Below, one piece after another: positions 1 through 10,200 of a stretch of 64,000 nt of DNA. Positions within the stretch are counted from its first letter, which is position 1; each line of letters begins with the position of its first letter. The DNA comes from Sitta carolinensis. Its lineage: Eukaryota > Chordata > Aves > Passeriformes > Sittidae. Position numbers and translations under genes: made by a program. The stretch is from contig JAVUNC010000019.1 of the NCBI GenBank assembly GCA_032173965.1, forward strand, positions 15,616,234-15,680,233. The letters are read 5' to 3'. The notes below the pieces were generated by a model. It saw nothing but the letters and a program-made list of their open reading frames with translations, did no database searches and was not told the origin of the DNA.

Positions 1-2
1 AT
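1..2 (-). CDS. NDUFAF5: NDUFAF5 exon 7, first two bases
   Basis: The reverse complement of bases 1-10 is CCTTACAG|AT, a good acceptor whose AG is bases 4-3. Exon 6 ends in phase 0 after ...AFKE, and orthologues continue with Ile-His-Tyr, which begins with AT. The exon therefore starts at base 2 and runs out of the window. Confidence 0.75.
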
Positions 3-3000
3 CTGTAAGGCACAAACACACAGGTCACAGCTTTGCTATGTGCAGCCTATGTAACTAAGTGATTCTTATACTTTTTATCTTAATGAACTCAAAAGCAATC
101 ATTGTAAGAGCTGTGACAGACTTTTAATATTGACTGTATTGCACAGGGCAAGCTGACACAGCTTCTGGTGTCACTGCAAACAAATCCTCTGGCTGAAGAG
201 AGACTATTTTTTTCTATTTTTAAAAGTAAACACTCAGCAATTACAGCATCAGGAAACACGGAACAAACCGTGGAAATTGAGGGTGAAACTATTTTCAGCA
301 GAATACTCCTAAAACAATATTCACAATTAATTTGCTTCTAAAAGGAGGGTAGATTAAGGTAAGTATGCTATTTATTTTTATTTCCTGAGAGTGGCAAAAG
401 CACTTTTTAATGGCTTAAGAGAAACAGAGGCTTTAGTTTCCAGTACTGATCTCCACACTTCTGAGACAATAGAGTAATGCCATTTTTATGACATCTATGA
501 TTACTTATTATTAACTTGCCAAAACAGCAATATCCTAACTCAGACACCATGGCTGACAAGCTGCTTTCTGTTCTCCTAAGTTCTTGCCCCCTTCCTAGTG
601 AGAGGGCCAATAAATTCATGCTTTCTTGTTACTTTAAGAGTTGGATATGATCTCTGGTTTAGACATCCAGAAGAGCCTGATTATATAACCAGGCTAACAA
701 GACAGCAAGCACTTCCAACGTTTTGGAAAAAAATATTTTCAATAGTTTTTTAATGAAGTATTAATCAAGCTACCTTTTCTGTGCTAGTAAAAAAGCCTTT
801 AATTGACAAGTAAGAAAATTAGGCAGTTTCCATTAGTTAAAGACAGTGGTACCAACACAGGAAATCATGAAAGCTGGCCAAGAAGCCCAACTCCCTCCCC
901 ACTGTGAGACACAGTTCTATTTACTGTGGGAGAAAGTATTTGACACTCTATAGAATACTTAAATGCCAGTGAAAATTGTGTATTTCTTTCCAAGATTTTT
1001 TTCTAAGTCCTGAATGCGTTTTAATTGATTTTTATTATTTCGGTAACAGCAGGATATTCCTATTCTACCAACAGGTGTTAGAACAGCACTGCAATGACTG
1101 ATCAATTTGAAATAAATGAAAAGACAGCCAACTGGTTAACATGCTTCTTGTTCTTGTGCCATGTTTTTGATTTGACTGAAGTTTACACCTGCAAGAAAGA
1201 TCCAATCCAAAATAACTAAAACTGTTAGTGAAAAAGTATTTGCTTCATTTCAAAATCTAAAAGCCTTGATCAAAGCTGTATTTCAAAATAAATGGCTGAG
1301 ACATAAAAATAACTCCATCTCCATAAAGCAGTTCTGGAGAAGTGTAGTATTGTACTACAAATAGTAAGAACTAACAATAAAAAAAGTATTAAAGTAGCAC
1401 TGCTTCAGGTGACATTAGTTACCATGATCTCAGCTGTGGAGAACCCAAAACATTGTACAAACAAATATGTTGTTTCAGTTACTTATTCCAAATTATTTGA
1501 GGGAGAAAATTAGTAGCAATATCAACTAATGCTCCCCAAACTGCCAAAAGTATTGCAAAAAATACTTATGTGCAACCTGAGTTATTTGTGTGCCTCTTAT
1601 TCAAAGAAGATCTGGAAACAGAGAGTGTTCTCAATGCAAGTAATGGCAAGTGCTGACTTAAGAGTATTCAAAAACAATTTCTTACCTCTTTGAAAGCTTT
1701 AGGAAGGTCATTCACCCAATGTAAACTGAAATAACAGAAGTGCACATTTTATAATTGCAGATTAAATCAAAGTTAGGGAATGCCAGTAACTACTTCATCA
1801 GCTAAGTAGGTTTCAGGAGCCAAAGCCACAAATGGTTTCTCAAGGTGCAAGCATGCTGAAACACTTGCTTGAAACAGATACCAAACAAAAAGACAAGTTT
1901 ATCCACAGAGTGCTTTTCTTTCCTTTTTTTGGTGAGAAAAATGCAAGTCCTGGAGACTAGCTCATCAAAACGCAGGAAAGAGAGAAGCTCCAAGTGTTTT
2001 GAAGGAAATGAAACAAACAAAACGGGATGAATCACCAGGGCAGCAGTTTTTCCAAATGCACGCTCATATTAACTATGCAAGTACATTTCTTATTGCTTTT
2101 TAATGGACTAGTAATCTTTGTTGGATTTATTCTCTTAAAGCTACTCAGAAAGAACATTATCAACTTAAACAAAATAAATTATTAATACATACCTTAAGCT
2201 GCTGACAACAAGATCAAACGTATCTTCTTTGAAAGGAAGGAATTCCTCATCAGCTACGACCTTGACCGTCGGGATTTCAGACTCTACAGCATTTTTCTAA
2301 TGTTGGGTTAGAAGAAAAACAGCTCATCAGAAACTCACTTCTGATTTCCTGTATTACAGAACTGAAGCACTTCAGCATTCGAAAAGCTACTTACTAAAGC
2401 ATTCTCTGCAATATCAACTTGAATAAGTTTTTCAACTGTTTCCTGAAATAAGATTTTAAAATTATTAAATTATTAAATATGTAAATTATTTTGTAAACGG
2501 ACATAAGTAATTTTTTAGCACTTATACCTATTTATAATAAGTTAGAAAGAATCTTTTCCACTCTTGATAACAGCTTTATATAAAGCAGAAAGCACTTTTC
2601 CCCACCCAATGTAGCACCTGCTCCCAGGGAGAACAGCTGAGGCAGAAGTGGTGACAAAAAACACGTTCTGTAATTTTAGGCCTAAGTTTAGTAAAATATA
2701 AACCACAGATTAACAGCCAAGGAAGCACCTTTACTTAGAGTGTGGTTCATGGAGGCTAAACACTTAATGGCTTCAAAGACTCCATAATGACACTTCTCTT
2801 TCACAACTATGGCCAACAGATTCACCAAAAAACCCACAAATTCCTACCCAAAACTAAAAGTTAACTATTATATAACAGATAACGTCCCTCACCACTACCA
2901 TTTGTCCCGTTTTCAGTGGCAATTAATTAAGAATAGCCTGCACAACACACAGCTTTGAACTATAACTACAGGTACAGAGGTAGAGGGGGTAAGATTTAGC

Positions 3001-4765
3001 TCAAGATTCAGATGATTATTTTAAATTGTAACAGAGCCCTATTAGAAATGGAGGGACACACATGAATTCCCTTAAACACTTGAAAGTATGAAGAGACAGT
3101 ACCTTGTTTAAGTGCTGAGCTATGTAACCTCTTCCAGAGCCAACATCCAAAGCGAGAGAAAATGTTCTAAAGGATAAGACCAGCAACACGGAACATAACC
3201 AACAATTACAATATTTTTCATTCTAGACTCTACTACGTTCACCTGCTAATCCCTGAGGGCCTTACTGAAGGCAGCTTTTGTGGCTGCGGGGGAAGGCGCT
3301 CGGCATGCAGCGGTTCCCCCAGCGGAGCCGTGCCCGGGGACGAGCGGAGGCGCTCACCTGGTGATGTCAAACACCCGGTCCGCGATCCTGCCGCCGACCT
3401 GCGGGGAGAGCCGCCCGTCAGAAACACACCATCCGAGGCTGGCAAACACCTCGGGGATCGCCCCGCACAACCCATCAGTAAACAGCACCTTGCCATCTAA
3501 ACCGTGGCACCGAGCGCCACGTCCAGCCTTTCTTTTGAACTCCTGAAACAGTGACTCCACTGGAAGGCGGAGGAGGACCAGACAACTAATCAAAGTTACA
3601 GAGTAGATGTGTATCTACTGTAGCGCTGGGGACATGCGGGATCTCTCCACAAAGACAACTACTGCTCTATTTATCTTTGAAAGGTTACACGTGCATTAAG
3701 TTTCATACTTATTCATTTCTTAACCTCACCTAGCTTCGCTTCGTATTTAACTGAGCTTAAAGTCTTCACTGCCCTTGAGCCTCTCTAATTCGGGGAGGCG
3801 CCGGGGTCGTTGATGAAGGCTTTTAATGTCTTCGTCGCATCTGAACTTTTTACTTTTGTCCTCGTACGCGTGCTTTTTACTCTTTTGGCCGCAGTTTAAG
3901 GCTAGTTTTAGCTGGTTTGGGGTCTAAGCAGACCCTCCTATCTTTATAGCTTTGGATTCTTTACGTTCTGTTGTCAGTCAGCTATAGTTCTCGCTTTAAT
4001 ACAAGTAGCGAGGCCTTGTCTTTCTTTTAGCTCGTTTTCGTAATCGCAGCAGATGTTCACCCTGCTCTCGCAGGCATCACGTAGGTAAAATACGCAGTAT
4101 AATAAGCACTTTCTATACAGCTATCTATAATTAATTATTTTTTTAACTCCTTTGTCAGGCAGCCCATTCCAACGCCTGATCGCTCTTTCCTGTGAAGAAC
4201 TTCCCAAGCTCTAACCTAAGTTCCCCCGGCAGAGCTTGAGACGATGTCCCCTTACGCTAGCGCTGCCTAGGACGAGAGCCCGACCTGCCCCTGGCTACAG
4301 CCTCCATCCTGGGAGGTGTGGAGAGTGACAAGGGGACCCCTGAGCCTCCTTCCGCCAGGCTGAGCACCCCAGCTCCCCGGGAGGCTTTGTGCTCGGCTCC
4401 AACCCCTTCGCCAGCCCCGCTGCCCTTCTCCGGACCCGCCCCAGCTCCTCAAAATCGTCCCCGCGCTGCGGGGCCCAGAGCCGGCCACAGCACCTGCGGT
4501 GACCCCGCCAGCGCCCCCGGCCCCGCACCTCCTCCCGCAGGTAATCGCACTTGCCGGGCTCGGCCTGCAGTGCCGCCCAGTTCTTCTGCTTTCGCTTCAG
4601 CCGGCGGTCGAACGGGTTCAGCGCGCCCGGGCCCGGCGAGCCTCCGGCGGGAGATGCCGGCGGAGCGGCGGCGGCCCGCGGCGGCAGCGCCCAGAGCCGG
4701 CGGCCCCACGGCGGCGGAGCGGCGGCAGCCGGTGTTGGCAGCGCCCAGAGCCGGCGGCCCCACAT
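1..4765 (-). CDS. NDUFAF5: NDUFAF5, complex I assembly factor 5 (5' part, partial)
   Basis: NDUFAF5 is a mitochondrial matrix, SAM-methyltransferase-fold protein known for hydroxylating an arginine of complex I subunit NDUFS7 during early assembly. Coding exons read on the minus strand are 4529-4765, 3358-3398, 3103-3166, 2395-2442, 2193-2296 and 1686-1725, followed by an acceptor that starts exon 7 at base 2. All junctions are GT-AG and the phases join into 178 codons, about half of the roughly 345-residue human protein. Recognisable motifs are [14 protein letters not shown] (residues 52-65), [13 protein letters not shown] (81-93), the SAM-binding [14 protein letters not shown] (97-110), [21 protein letters not shown], and LHWVNDLP. 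The N-terminus is rich in Arg and Ala with no acidic residues, as a mitochondrial presequence should be. The human SAM motif, from memory, has Cys where this has Ser103. The start is ATG 4765-4763; the frame is open further upstream but only via GTG. The C-terminal half is outside the window. Confidence 0.95.
3..1685 (-). other. NDUFAF5 intron 6, no other gene seen
   Basis: The donor is at 1685-1684 and the acceptor AG at 4-3 on the minus strand. The DNA between is AT-rich and unique-looking. I see no exon, RNA gene or recognisable transposon in it. Confidence 0.7.
1686..1725 (-). CDS. NDUFAF5: NDUFAF5 exon 6
   Basis: This 40-bp exon completes Ser165, whose codon is split with exon 5, and encodes [13 protein letters not shown] (166-178). 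The LHWVND motif is highly conserved in this family. It is flanked by a TTTCAG acceptor and a GTAAG donor and ends in phase 0. Confidence 0.93.
2193..2296 (-). CDS. NDUFAF5: NDUFAF5 exon 5
   Basis: The exon encodes residues 131-164 plus two bases of Ser165, starting [19 protein letters not shown] and ending [10 protein letters not shown]. This is the stretch of the methyltransferase fold after the SAM-binding strand. The acceptor is ATTAG and the donor GTATG. Confidence 0.95.
2395..2442 (-). CDS. NDUFAF5: NDUFAF5 exon 4
   Basis: This 48-bp exon encodes [16 protein letters not shown] (115-130). The Asp of QVDIAE is the acidic residue expected to bind the SAM ribose. It is in phase 0 at both ends, with a TTTCAG acceptor and a GTAAGT donor. 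Confidence 0.94.
2443..3102 (-). other. NDUFAF5 intron 3, no other feature
   Basis: About 660 bp of unique AT-rich intron. No repeat, RNA gene or additional exon was recognised. Confidence 0.6.
3103..3166 (-). CDS. NDUFAF5: NDUFAF5 exon 3 (SAM motif)
   Basis: The exon completes Arg93 and encodes [20 protein letters not shown] plus Lys (94-114), including the glycine-rich SAM-binding motif I. The acceptor is TTTAG and the donor GTACTG; it ends in phase 0. Confidence 0.95.
3358..3398 (-). CDS. NDUFAF5: NDUFAF5 exon 2
   Basis: This 41-bp exon encodes [13 protein letters not shown] plus two bases of Arg93. The acceptor is CCGCAG and the donor GTGAGC. It joins in phase with exon 1, which ends ...YLREE. 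Confidence 0.95.
3399..4528 (-). other. NDUFAF5 intron 1
   Basis: About 1.1 kb. The 5' end (about 4280-4528) is part of the CpG island. The remainder, 3600-4250, is unique sequence with scattered CpG. No other gene is supported; open frames here on both strands are base-composition artefacts. Confidence 0.6.
4529..4765 (-). CDS. NDUFAF5: NDUFAF5 exon 1, start codon and mitochondrial presequence
   Basis: The exon encodes residues 1-79 from ATG 4765-4763 to the donor GTGCGG at 4528. Residues 2-19 and 20-37 are near-identical copies of an 18-residue unit (WGRRLWALP followed by an Ala/Pro tract), a 54-bp tandem duplication inside the presequence. The conserved mature part begins at ALNPFDRR (48-55). 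The ATG context is weak (C at -3, T at +4), but no better in-frame ATG exists. Confidence 0.88.
4655..4762 (-). repeat. 54-bp tandem duplication in NDUFAF5 presequence
   Basis: Two units (minus strand 4762-4709 and 4708-4655) both begin TGGGGCCGCCGGCTCTGGGC. A third partial copy of CGGCTCTGGGC lies just upstream of the ATG in the 5'UTR. The period is a multiple of three, so the frame is kept. Confidence 0.85.
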
Positions 4766-4902
4766 CGGCGGAGCCCAGAGCCGGCAGCCCACGGCGCCCT
4801 CAGCGCCGGCCGCGCCAGGCCCCGCATCCCCTCAGCCGCGCGCGCCCTCCGCGGGCGGGGCGCCGTGTCCCGCCCTGTCCCGCCGCGGCCGCCGTAGCGC
4901 CG

Positions 4903-4911
4903 CCGGAAGTG
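4903..4911 (+). promoter_or_regulatory. ETS-type site in the shared promoter
   Basis: CCGGAAGTG is a full ETS-family (GABPA-like) consensus. Such sites are typical of TATA-less bidirectional housekeeping promoters, particularly of mitochondrial and ribosome-related genes. It lies between the two gene starts, close to or inside ESF1 exon 1. Confidence 0.6.
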
Positions 4912-4949
4912 GGGCGTGCGCAGCGCGGCGTGCGGGCAGCGGCGGCACG
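4905..4949 (+). other. ESF1: ESF1 exon 1 (5'UTR), approximate start
   Basis: The donor GGCACG|GTGAGTAC puts the exon end at 4949. The next acceptor is immediately before 6580, so this exon is noncoding. No ATG is seen in its last 45 bases. The transcription start is not determined; the start given here is a guess. Confidence 0.55.
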
Positions 4950-5177
4950 GTGAGTACGGGCGAGCGCGGCGGCCTCGGCGCTCCTCGGGGCTCTCGGGCT
5001 CCTGCCCTGGCCGCCTCGTCGCTGGGGTACGGGGTAGGGCTGCAGCCGTCTTGGCGCGCCTGGTGCTGCTGGTGGGCTGTAGCTGCGGTGAGCACCGGGC
5101 TAATCTGGCCGGAGGTGCCGTGCGTGGGTCTGGTGGGCAGTCGCGGAGAGGTGTGTGTGCTGCGCAGGTCGATCCGT

Positions 5178-5790
5178 TATCGTAGAGTCGTAGAGTGGCC
5201 TGGGTTGGAGGGGATCTTAAAGACAGTCTCGTTCGAAACCCTATCCCATGGGCAGGGGCGCCTCCCCTGTCTCAGGTTGCTCAGAGCTTCATCCTCCCTG
5301 GCCTTGGACACTTCCAGGGATCCAGGGGCAGCCGCAGCTTCTCTGGACAACCCGTGCCAGTGCCTCAGCACCCTCACAGGGAAGAATTTTTTCCTCCTGT
5401 CGAATCTAAAGCTACCTTCTAATAGGTTGAAGCTGTTAGAAGTCATCCTGTTACCCCAGACCCTTGTAAATAGTCTTTCTCCATCTTTCTTGGAGGCTCC
5501 CTTCAGCTACTGGAAGGCTACAGTCAGGTGTCCCGAAGCCTTCTCTTCTCCAGGCTGAGCAATCTCAGTTCTCTTAGTCTTTTCTCACAGGAGAGGAACT
5601 CCATCCCTCTGATCATCATGGGGACTTGCTCCAACAGCTCCATGTTGTCCCTGTGTTGGGACCCCAGGTCTGGACACAGCACTGCAGGTGGGCTCTCACC
5701 TGAGCAGAGCAGAGGGGCAGAATTCCCTTCCTCACCTGCTGTCCATGGACATAGCTCAGGGCATTTCTGGGCTGCCAGTGCAGCTGACAA
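5178..5790 (-). mobile_element. CR1 LINE 3' fragment (antisense)
   Basis: Read on the plus strand it opens with tandem TCGTAGAG-like motifs and TGGCCTGGGTTGGAGGGGAT, the reverse complement of a CR1 3' end. It continues through the recognisable antisense CR1 body (TTCCAGGGAT, CAGCTTCTCTGGACAACC, CTCCAACAGCTCCATG, GACCCCAGGTCTGGACACAG). It lies in ESF1 intron 1 and is 5'-truncated, as CR1 copies usually are. Confidence 0.88.
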
Positions 5791-5859
5791 AACAAAGATT
5801 GTGGCTGAGACTGTGGTAGGTACAGGATCATTTGTGACTGGTTTAAATCTGCTGCTGCA

Positions 5860-6437
5860 TCAAAGCCAGCGGGGTGCTGGGTTCCATCAGCCAGCCATCA
5901 GCAGCAGAGATGAAGAAGTCATTATCCCACTCGGTGCTTGGCAGGTCACAGCTGGGATTCTGTGTTCAGTTTTGGTCTCTGCCATATGAAAAAGATGTGG
6001 GCAGGCTGGAGAGGGTCCAGAAAAGGGCCAGAGGATTGGGAAACTGCCATGTGAGAAAGGCAGAGAAAGCTGGATTTGTTCAGCCTTTAGGAAACAAGGC
6101 TCAGGGTAGACCTTATCCTCATGTTCCAGCATTTAAAAGGTGGCTACAGAGGAGATGGAGACTGTTTTTACAAGAAGTCACAAGCAAAAGACAAGAAGTG
6201 ATAGGTGCAGGTTATTATCCCTGGGGAGATTCCATTTAGGTACAAGAGGAAAATTTTCCTCAGAGAAAGTTCAGCCATAATCTGGAATAATCTCCCCAGG
6301 GAGGTGGTGGATTCCCACTCACAAGAGTTGCCTGCGCAGCATGCTGGGCCATCTTGTATCTACAACTCTTGTGACAATAAATGTTGGGCCAGGTGATCTT
6401 TGAGATCCCTTCCAACTTTTATGTGATGCTATGAAAT
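5860..6437 (+). mobile_element. CR1 LINE 3' fragment (sense, diverged)
   Basis: The sense CR1 text is recognisable at TGTGTTCAGTTTTGGTCTCT, GGAGAGGGTCCAGAAAAGGG, CTCCCCAGGGAGGTGGTGGA and the end GATCTTTGAGATCCCTTCCA. It finishes with the degenerate octamer GATGCTATGA at about 6436. It is 5'-truncated and older-looking in the middle. It faces the antisense copy at 5178-5790, 5' end to 5' end. Confidence 0.85.
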
Positions 6438-6606
6438 TGCCATATGTGCTTTTGGAAAGAACTTTTTATGTATAGGTTAGAAATCCAACATTGTTTAATC
6501 CTTGGGATTTTTTCAGTTGAATTTGAATCGGTTGAGGGTTTTTTAATCAGAAATGTTTGGGGTTTTTTCCACGTTGTAGATGTCCAAGTCTTCAGTGGGA
6601 TCAAAG

Positions 6607-7276
6607 ATGTCATCCCAGGAGGAAATACTGAGCGATGGCCGGTTCAGCTGTGTGGCAAGGGACCCCAGGTTTTGGGAGATGCCTGAAAAGGAACGGAAAA
6701 TCAAGATTGACAAGCGATTCCGAGCCATGTTCCACGACAAGAAGTTCAAGCTGAGGTACACAGTGGATAAAAGAGGTCGCCCTGTTAACTACACCTCCAC
6801 AGAGAACCTCAGGAAGTTTTATGCCTTGTCAGAATCTGACTCTGACCTTTCAGAAAGCGATGGTGAAGAACTCAGGGCAAAGAAAAAAAAGAAAAAGAAA
6901 GCTAAAGGTAAAGGAGAAGCAGATTCTGCAAAGGCTCTCACTGGTGGCCTCCCGAAGGAGGAGAGCAAAAAAACCAAACAAAGGGTGGACCAAACATGTG
7001 AAGCTGTGACTAAACTAAATGACCTTAAAAAAGGACAAAGAAGTAAATCTAAGTTCAGCTTGAAAGAGGACTCCCAGAAACCTGCAGTGGAAATTGATCC
7101 CTCTCAGGGAAACAAGGGCCTCCTTTTACCCAGAGGGGAAAACAAGCAAGGAGGTGTGTCAGGGGGAAGATCCACTTCAATTAAAAACAAGGAAAAGTCT
7201 TCACCAGCAAGAGCTACTAAGTCAGTCAAAGCTCCCACGAGGGACCACTCCCCAGGAGGGAAAATAAAAGAATCAG
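6607..7276 (+). CDS. ESF1: ESF1 exon 2 (first coding exon)
   Basis: The acceptor GTTGTAG ends at 6579, so the exon itself starts at 6580 with an in-frame ATG as its first codon. The better-conserved start is ATG 6607. The exon encodes residues 1-223 plus one base of Asp224 and contains a Lys-rich basic region likely serving nucleolar localisation. The donor is GTTAGT. Confidence 0.92.
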
Positions 7277-10200
7277 GTTAGTTGTTCAAATAACAAGAAT
7301 TCAGCTGCATTTATTTGGATGTTGATGCTGTTGTTTTATCCATGGAAGATATTTTGTAAGATCAGTTATAAAATAGCTGACTGACTGAATTCAGTGCTGC
7401 TGAAGGACTGGAGTTGGTCAGCTCAGTACAGAATCAGTTCTGATGCTTCAGTAAGATTGTGAATGTCCCCATCCTTTTAATTGTTGGCACTGAAATTGTT
7501 GGTTAGTTAGGAAAGTAAAATTTATAACAGCATATACACTACTGTATTTATCAAACATGAAGGCACATCACAACCTGTGGACTGAAATTGTAAACGTGGC
7601 AGCATTGAACCATAAATATTAGAAGGGATTAAAAAGAACAAGTAACTTTGAAAGAAAACTTTATTTTTTATTGCTCATGTGTATGTATAGCCTCCATTAT
7701 TAAATAGATTTCTACCTGTTGGTTCTGTGATATAAATAAAATAGCAGAATATTTAATTACAGTTGAGATTGATAATGCAATTTTGGGTCTGAAGAGAAAT
7801 TAAATTAGACCAGACCAGACAAACAAAAAAGGCTATGCTGATGTTTTCTGTTATTTGCTCCTGCATCATTACACCTTTCAGGAGTCCTGTAAATAGGCCC
7901 TGAAGTTTCCTTTTTGTAAAGGGTCACGTGTAATTCTAACATAAAAATATATCTCTTATCTTTCTGTGCTCAGACATCTGTGACCAAAGTGTAAAATGTA
8001 AGAGCCAGTTAGAGGAAGAAATCTCTGCAAGTGAGGATGAAGAATCAGAGGAAGAGGAATCAGAAGAACCTGGAGAAGCAGGCGAGGAAGAGGAGCCAGA
8101 AGATGATGGGGAAATGGATGAAGATGACAGTGATTCAGAAGATGATGAAGAAAGTGACAGTGGGCCTGATCTAGCCAGAGGCATAGGGAACATCGAGACG
8201 AGCTCAGAGGATGATGAGGATTTAAACGAGCTGTTTCCAAAGGAGCCGGAGATCGAGCACTCGTGGCGCGAGCTGGATAAAGACGCCCCTCGTGGAGATG
8301 AGGTAACAACACTTGGCATGTCAAAAGCTGCTCCATGACAAACTCAGAAATATTATGAGTTCATTGTAGACCATCATCTATGGAACACTTTGTGGAAGTA
8401 TTTTCCATAAAGGTTTTCCAGCCTTCAGTGACAGATTGGAAGTGACGATGGAATTGTCTGACAGTGAGAGACTTGCAGTTTTCACTGGTGTCTCCTCTTC
8501 CCCTAAGTACACTTACCTATATCTCTAGATAAGCTCTCCACAGGTGAAAGGACAAACAAAATTGAGCCTTTCAGAAATTCCAGAATTTAAATGGTACTGC
8601 TTTTGTTCATTACTGATTTTTTCACTTTTGAAAAATTTAGTTTTTTAACTCACACTTTAAGAGATTAAGCCATCATGAGGCTGTGAAATAGGACTTGACA
8701 ATCAGTGTGTAAGAAATCACAGTACTCTAGTGCTGTCACAATAGTGATAGTGGTTGCTCCTGAGACTAGCAGTATTTGATGATAACAAAATCCTAAGCAA
8801 TTATGTTCTGCAGTTCTAAATCTGTGATTGGTGCAGTCTGTTCTGTGGTGCTTCACTATTTATGTCCTTTTTATGTGCTCTGGTTATTGCTGCTTCTCAG
8901 CTTTGCTAGTTTAAGTGATAAAAAGTCACGACAACAATGCTGCTTTTGTTTTTTTCAGCAAAGTTTATTGCTGACTTTGATTTTTACCTCTGAGTTCTGC
9001 TAGAGATTTGTGTATTCCCCACAACAGTCAACAATTAAACCTATGACTTTTATGTTCTTTTCTTTCAGATTACAAGTAGATTGGCAGTTTGTAATATGGA
9101 TTGGGATAGGTTGAAGGCTAAGGATTTGCTGGCTCTTTTTAAGTCTTTCACACCCAAAGGAGGAACAGTGTTTTCTGTTAAGGTAAGACCTGGTTTCTCA
9201 AAGGAGTACTGACTTTCACTGTTAAAAAAAAATAGGCTACAAAATAAGAAGTAAGGGAGTGCTGTGGAGAACCAAAAGAAATATTAATGTGTTTAAAGAG
9301 AAATGTGTTGCAATTTAACTTGCTGTAGCAGGCATGTATTTGGCAGAGTTAGAGACCAGAGCCATTGACTTGTCATGTTTATGAGGTTGGCTCTCAGTGT
9401 TGGTTTTCTGAGACTAATACTGAAGTTCTCAGTTCTAGTAGGGGGAGACTACATGTCCTTGATTAGTTTAATATTCAGTGGTCTGTATGGCAGATAAGCC
9501 AACCTTAGACCTAAGACCCAGCCTTAGACCTTACTAATAAATTGATTGTGTTCTGGCCAATTAAGTTATATTTTTCCATTATTAGTGTCTGCCTCAGCTC
9601 TCTGAGAAATTTTAATCAGATACCTCTTTCTGAAAAGGGCCACAGTACAATGAACAAAGTCAGGGTCCCTGTTGTTCTTCATCTGCCTCAAAATTCCTGG
9701 CAGGCAGTTTGGTTATTCTGCTGGCTTTTCCATTCATTAAAATCAGGAAGGTATTAAAGTTTATGGAATTGATCCCTTTACTGATCGTAAATAAAAACTA
9801 TTATAAAGTGTAAAAGCCTGGTGAGATTTTTTTTCCTTGGTTAGTGTACATTACACCACAGTTAACAGTTTTGTTTTGTTGTATTTATAGATTTATCCCT
9901 CAGAGTTTGGAAAAGAGAGATTGAAAGAGGAAGAACAAAAAGGACCTGTGGAACTGTTTGATCTTCCAGAGAATACCACAGAGGATGATGGGTATTAATT
10001 TTAATTCTGTCTTCAAATGAGAGATATAATATGTTTAATTCTTAGCTATCAGCTCCTGTTTCTAGGAGTTCATACATGGAAGTGTCCTGTGGCCACCTTA
10101 ATTTTTAAAGTTTTTTTCAAAGGTTATTTTACAACAGACTGGTTCATTATCAGTGCATTTAATAAATGCATTATGATGAAACTTGAGAAGACTTGCTTGT

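Larger units (their letters stand above)
4380..5120. promoter_or_regulatory. CpG island, bidirectional NDUFAF5/ESF1 promoter
   Basis: This is a dense GC/CpG block covering NDUFAF5 exon 1 (minus) and ESF1 exon 1 (plus). Only about 184 bp separate the NDUFAF5 ATG (4765) from the first ESF1 donor (4950), so both genes must fire from one shared island. No TATA box is visible. Confidence 0.85.

Noticed and set aside
1128..1181. Possible NDUFAF5 terminal exon (CTTGCAG followed by [17 protein letters not shown] and a stop, minus strand).
   Set aside because: It weakly resembles the gene's C-terminus, but all middle exons would be missing. The phase-correct acceptor for exon 7 lies at the window edge instead.
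4766..4792. NDUFAF5 starting nine codons earlier at 4792.
   Set aside because: The codon there is GTG, not ATG; the first in-frame ATG is 4765-4763.
4551..5558. 335-residue plus-strand frame across the NDUFAF5/ESF1 promoter.
   Set aside because: It is antisense to NDUFAF5 exon 1, runs over the ESF1 exon 1 donor and ends in an antisense CR1. It is a composition artefact.
6580..6606. ESF1 start at ATG 6580.
   Set aside because: Not excluded, but the ATG 6607 product ([10 protein letters not shown]) aligns with the human N-terminus and has a better context, so 6607 is preferred.
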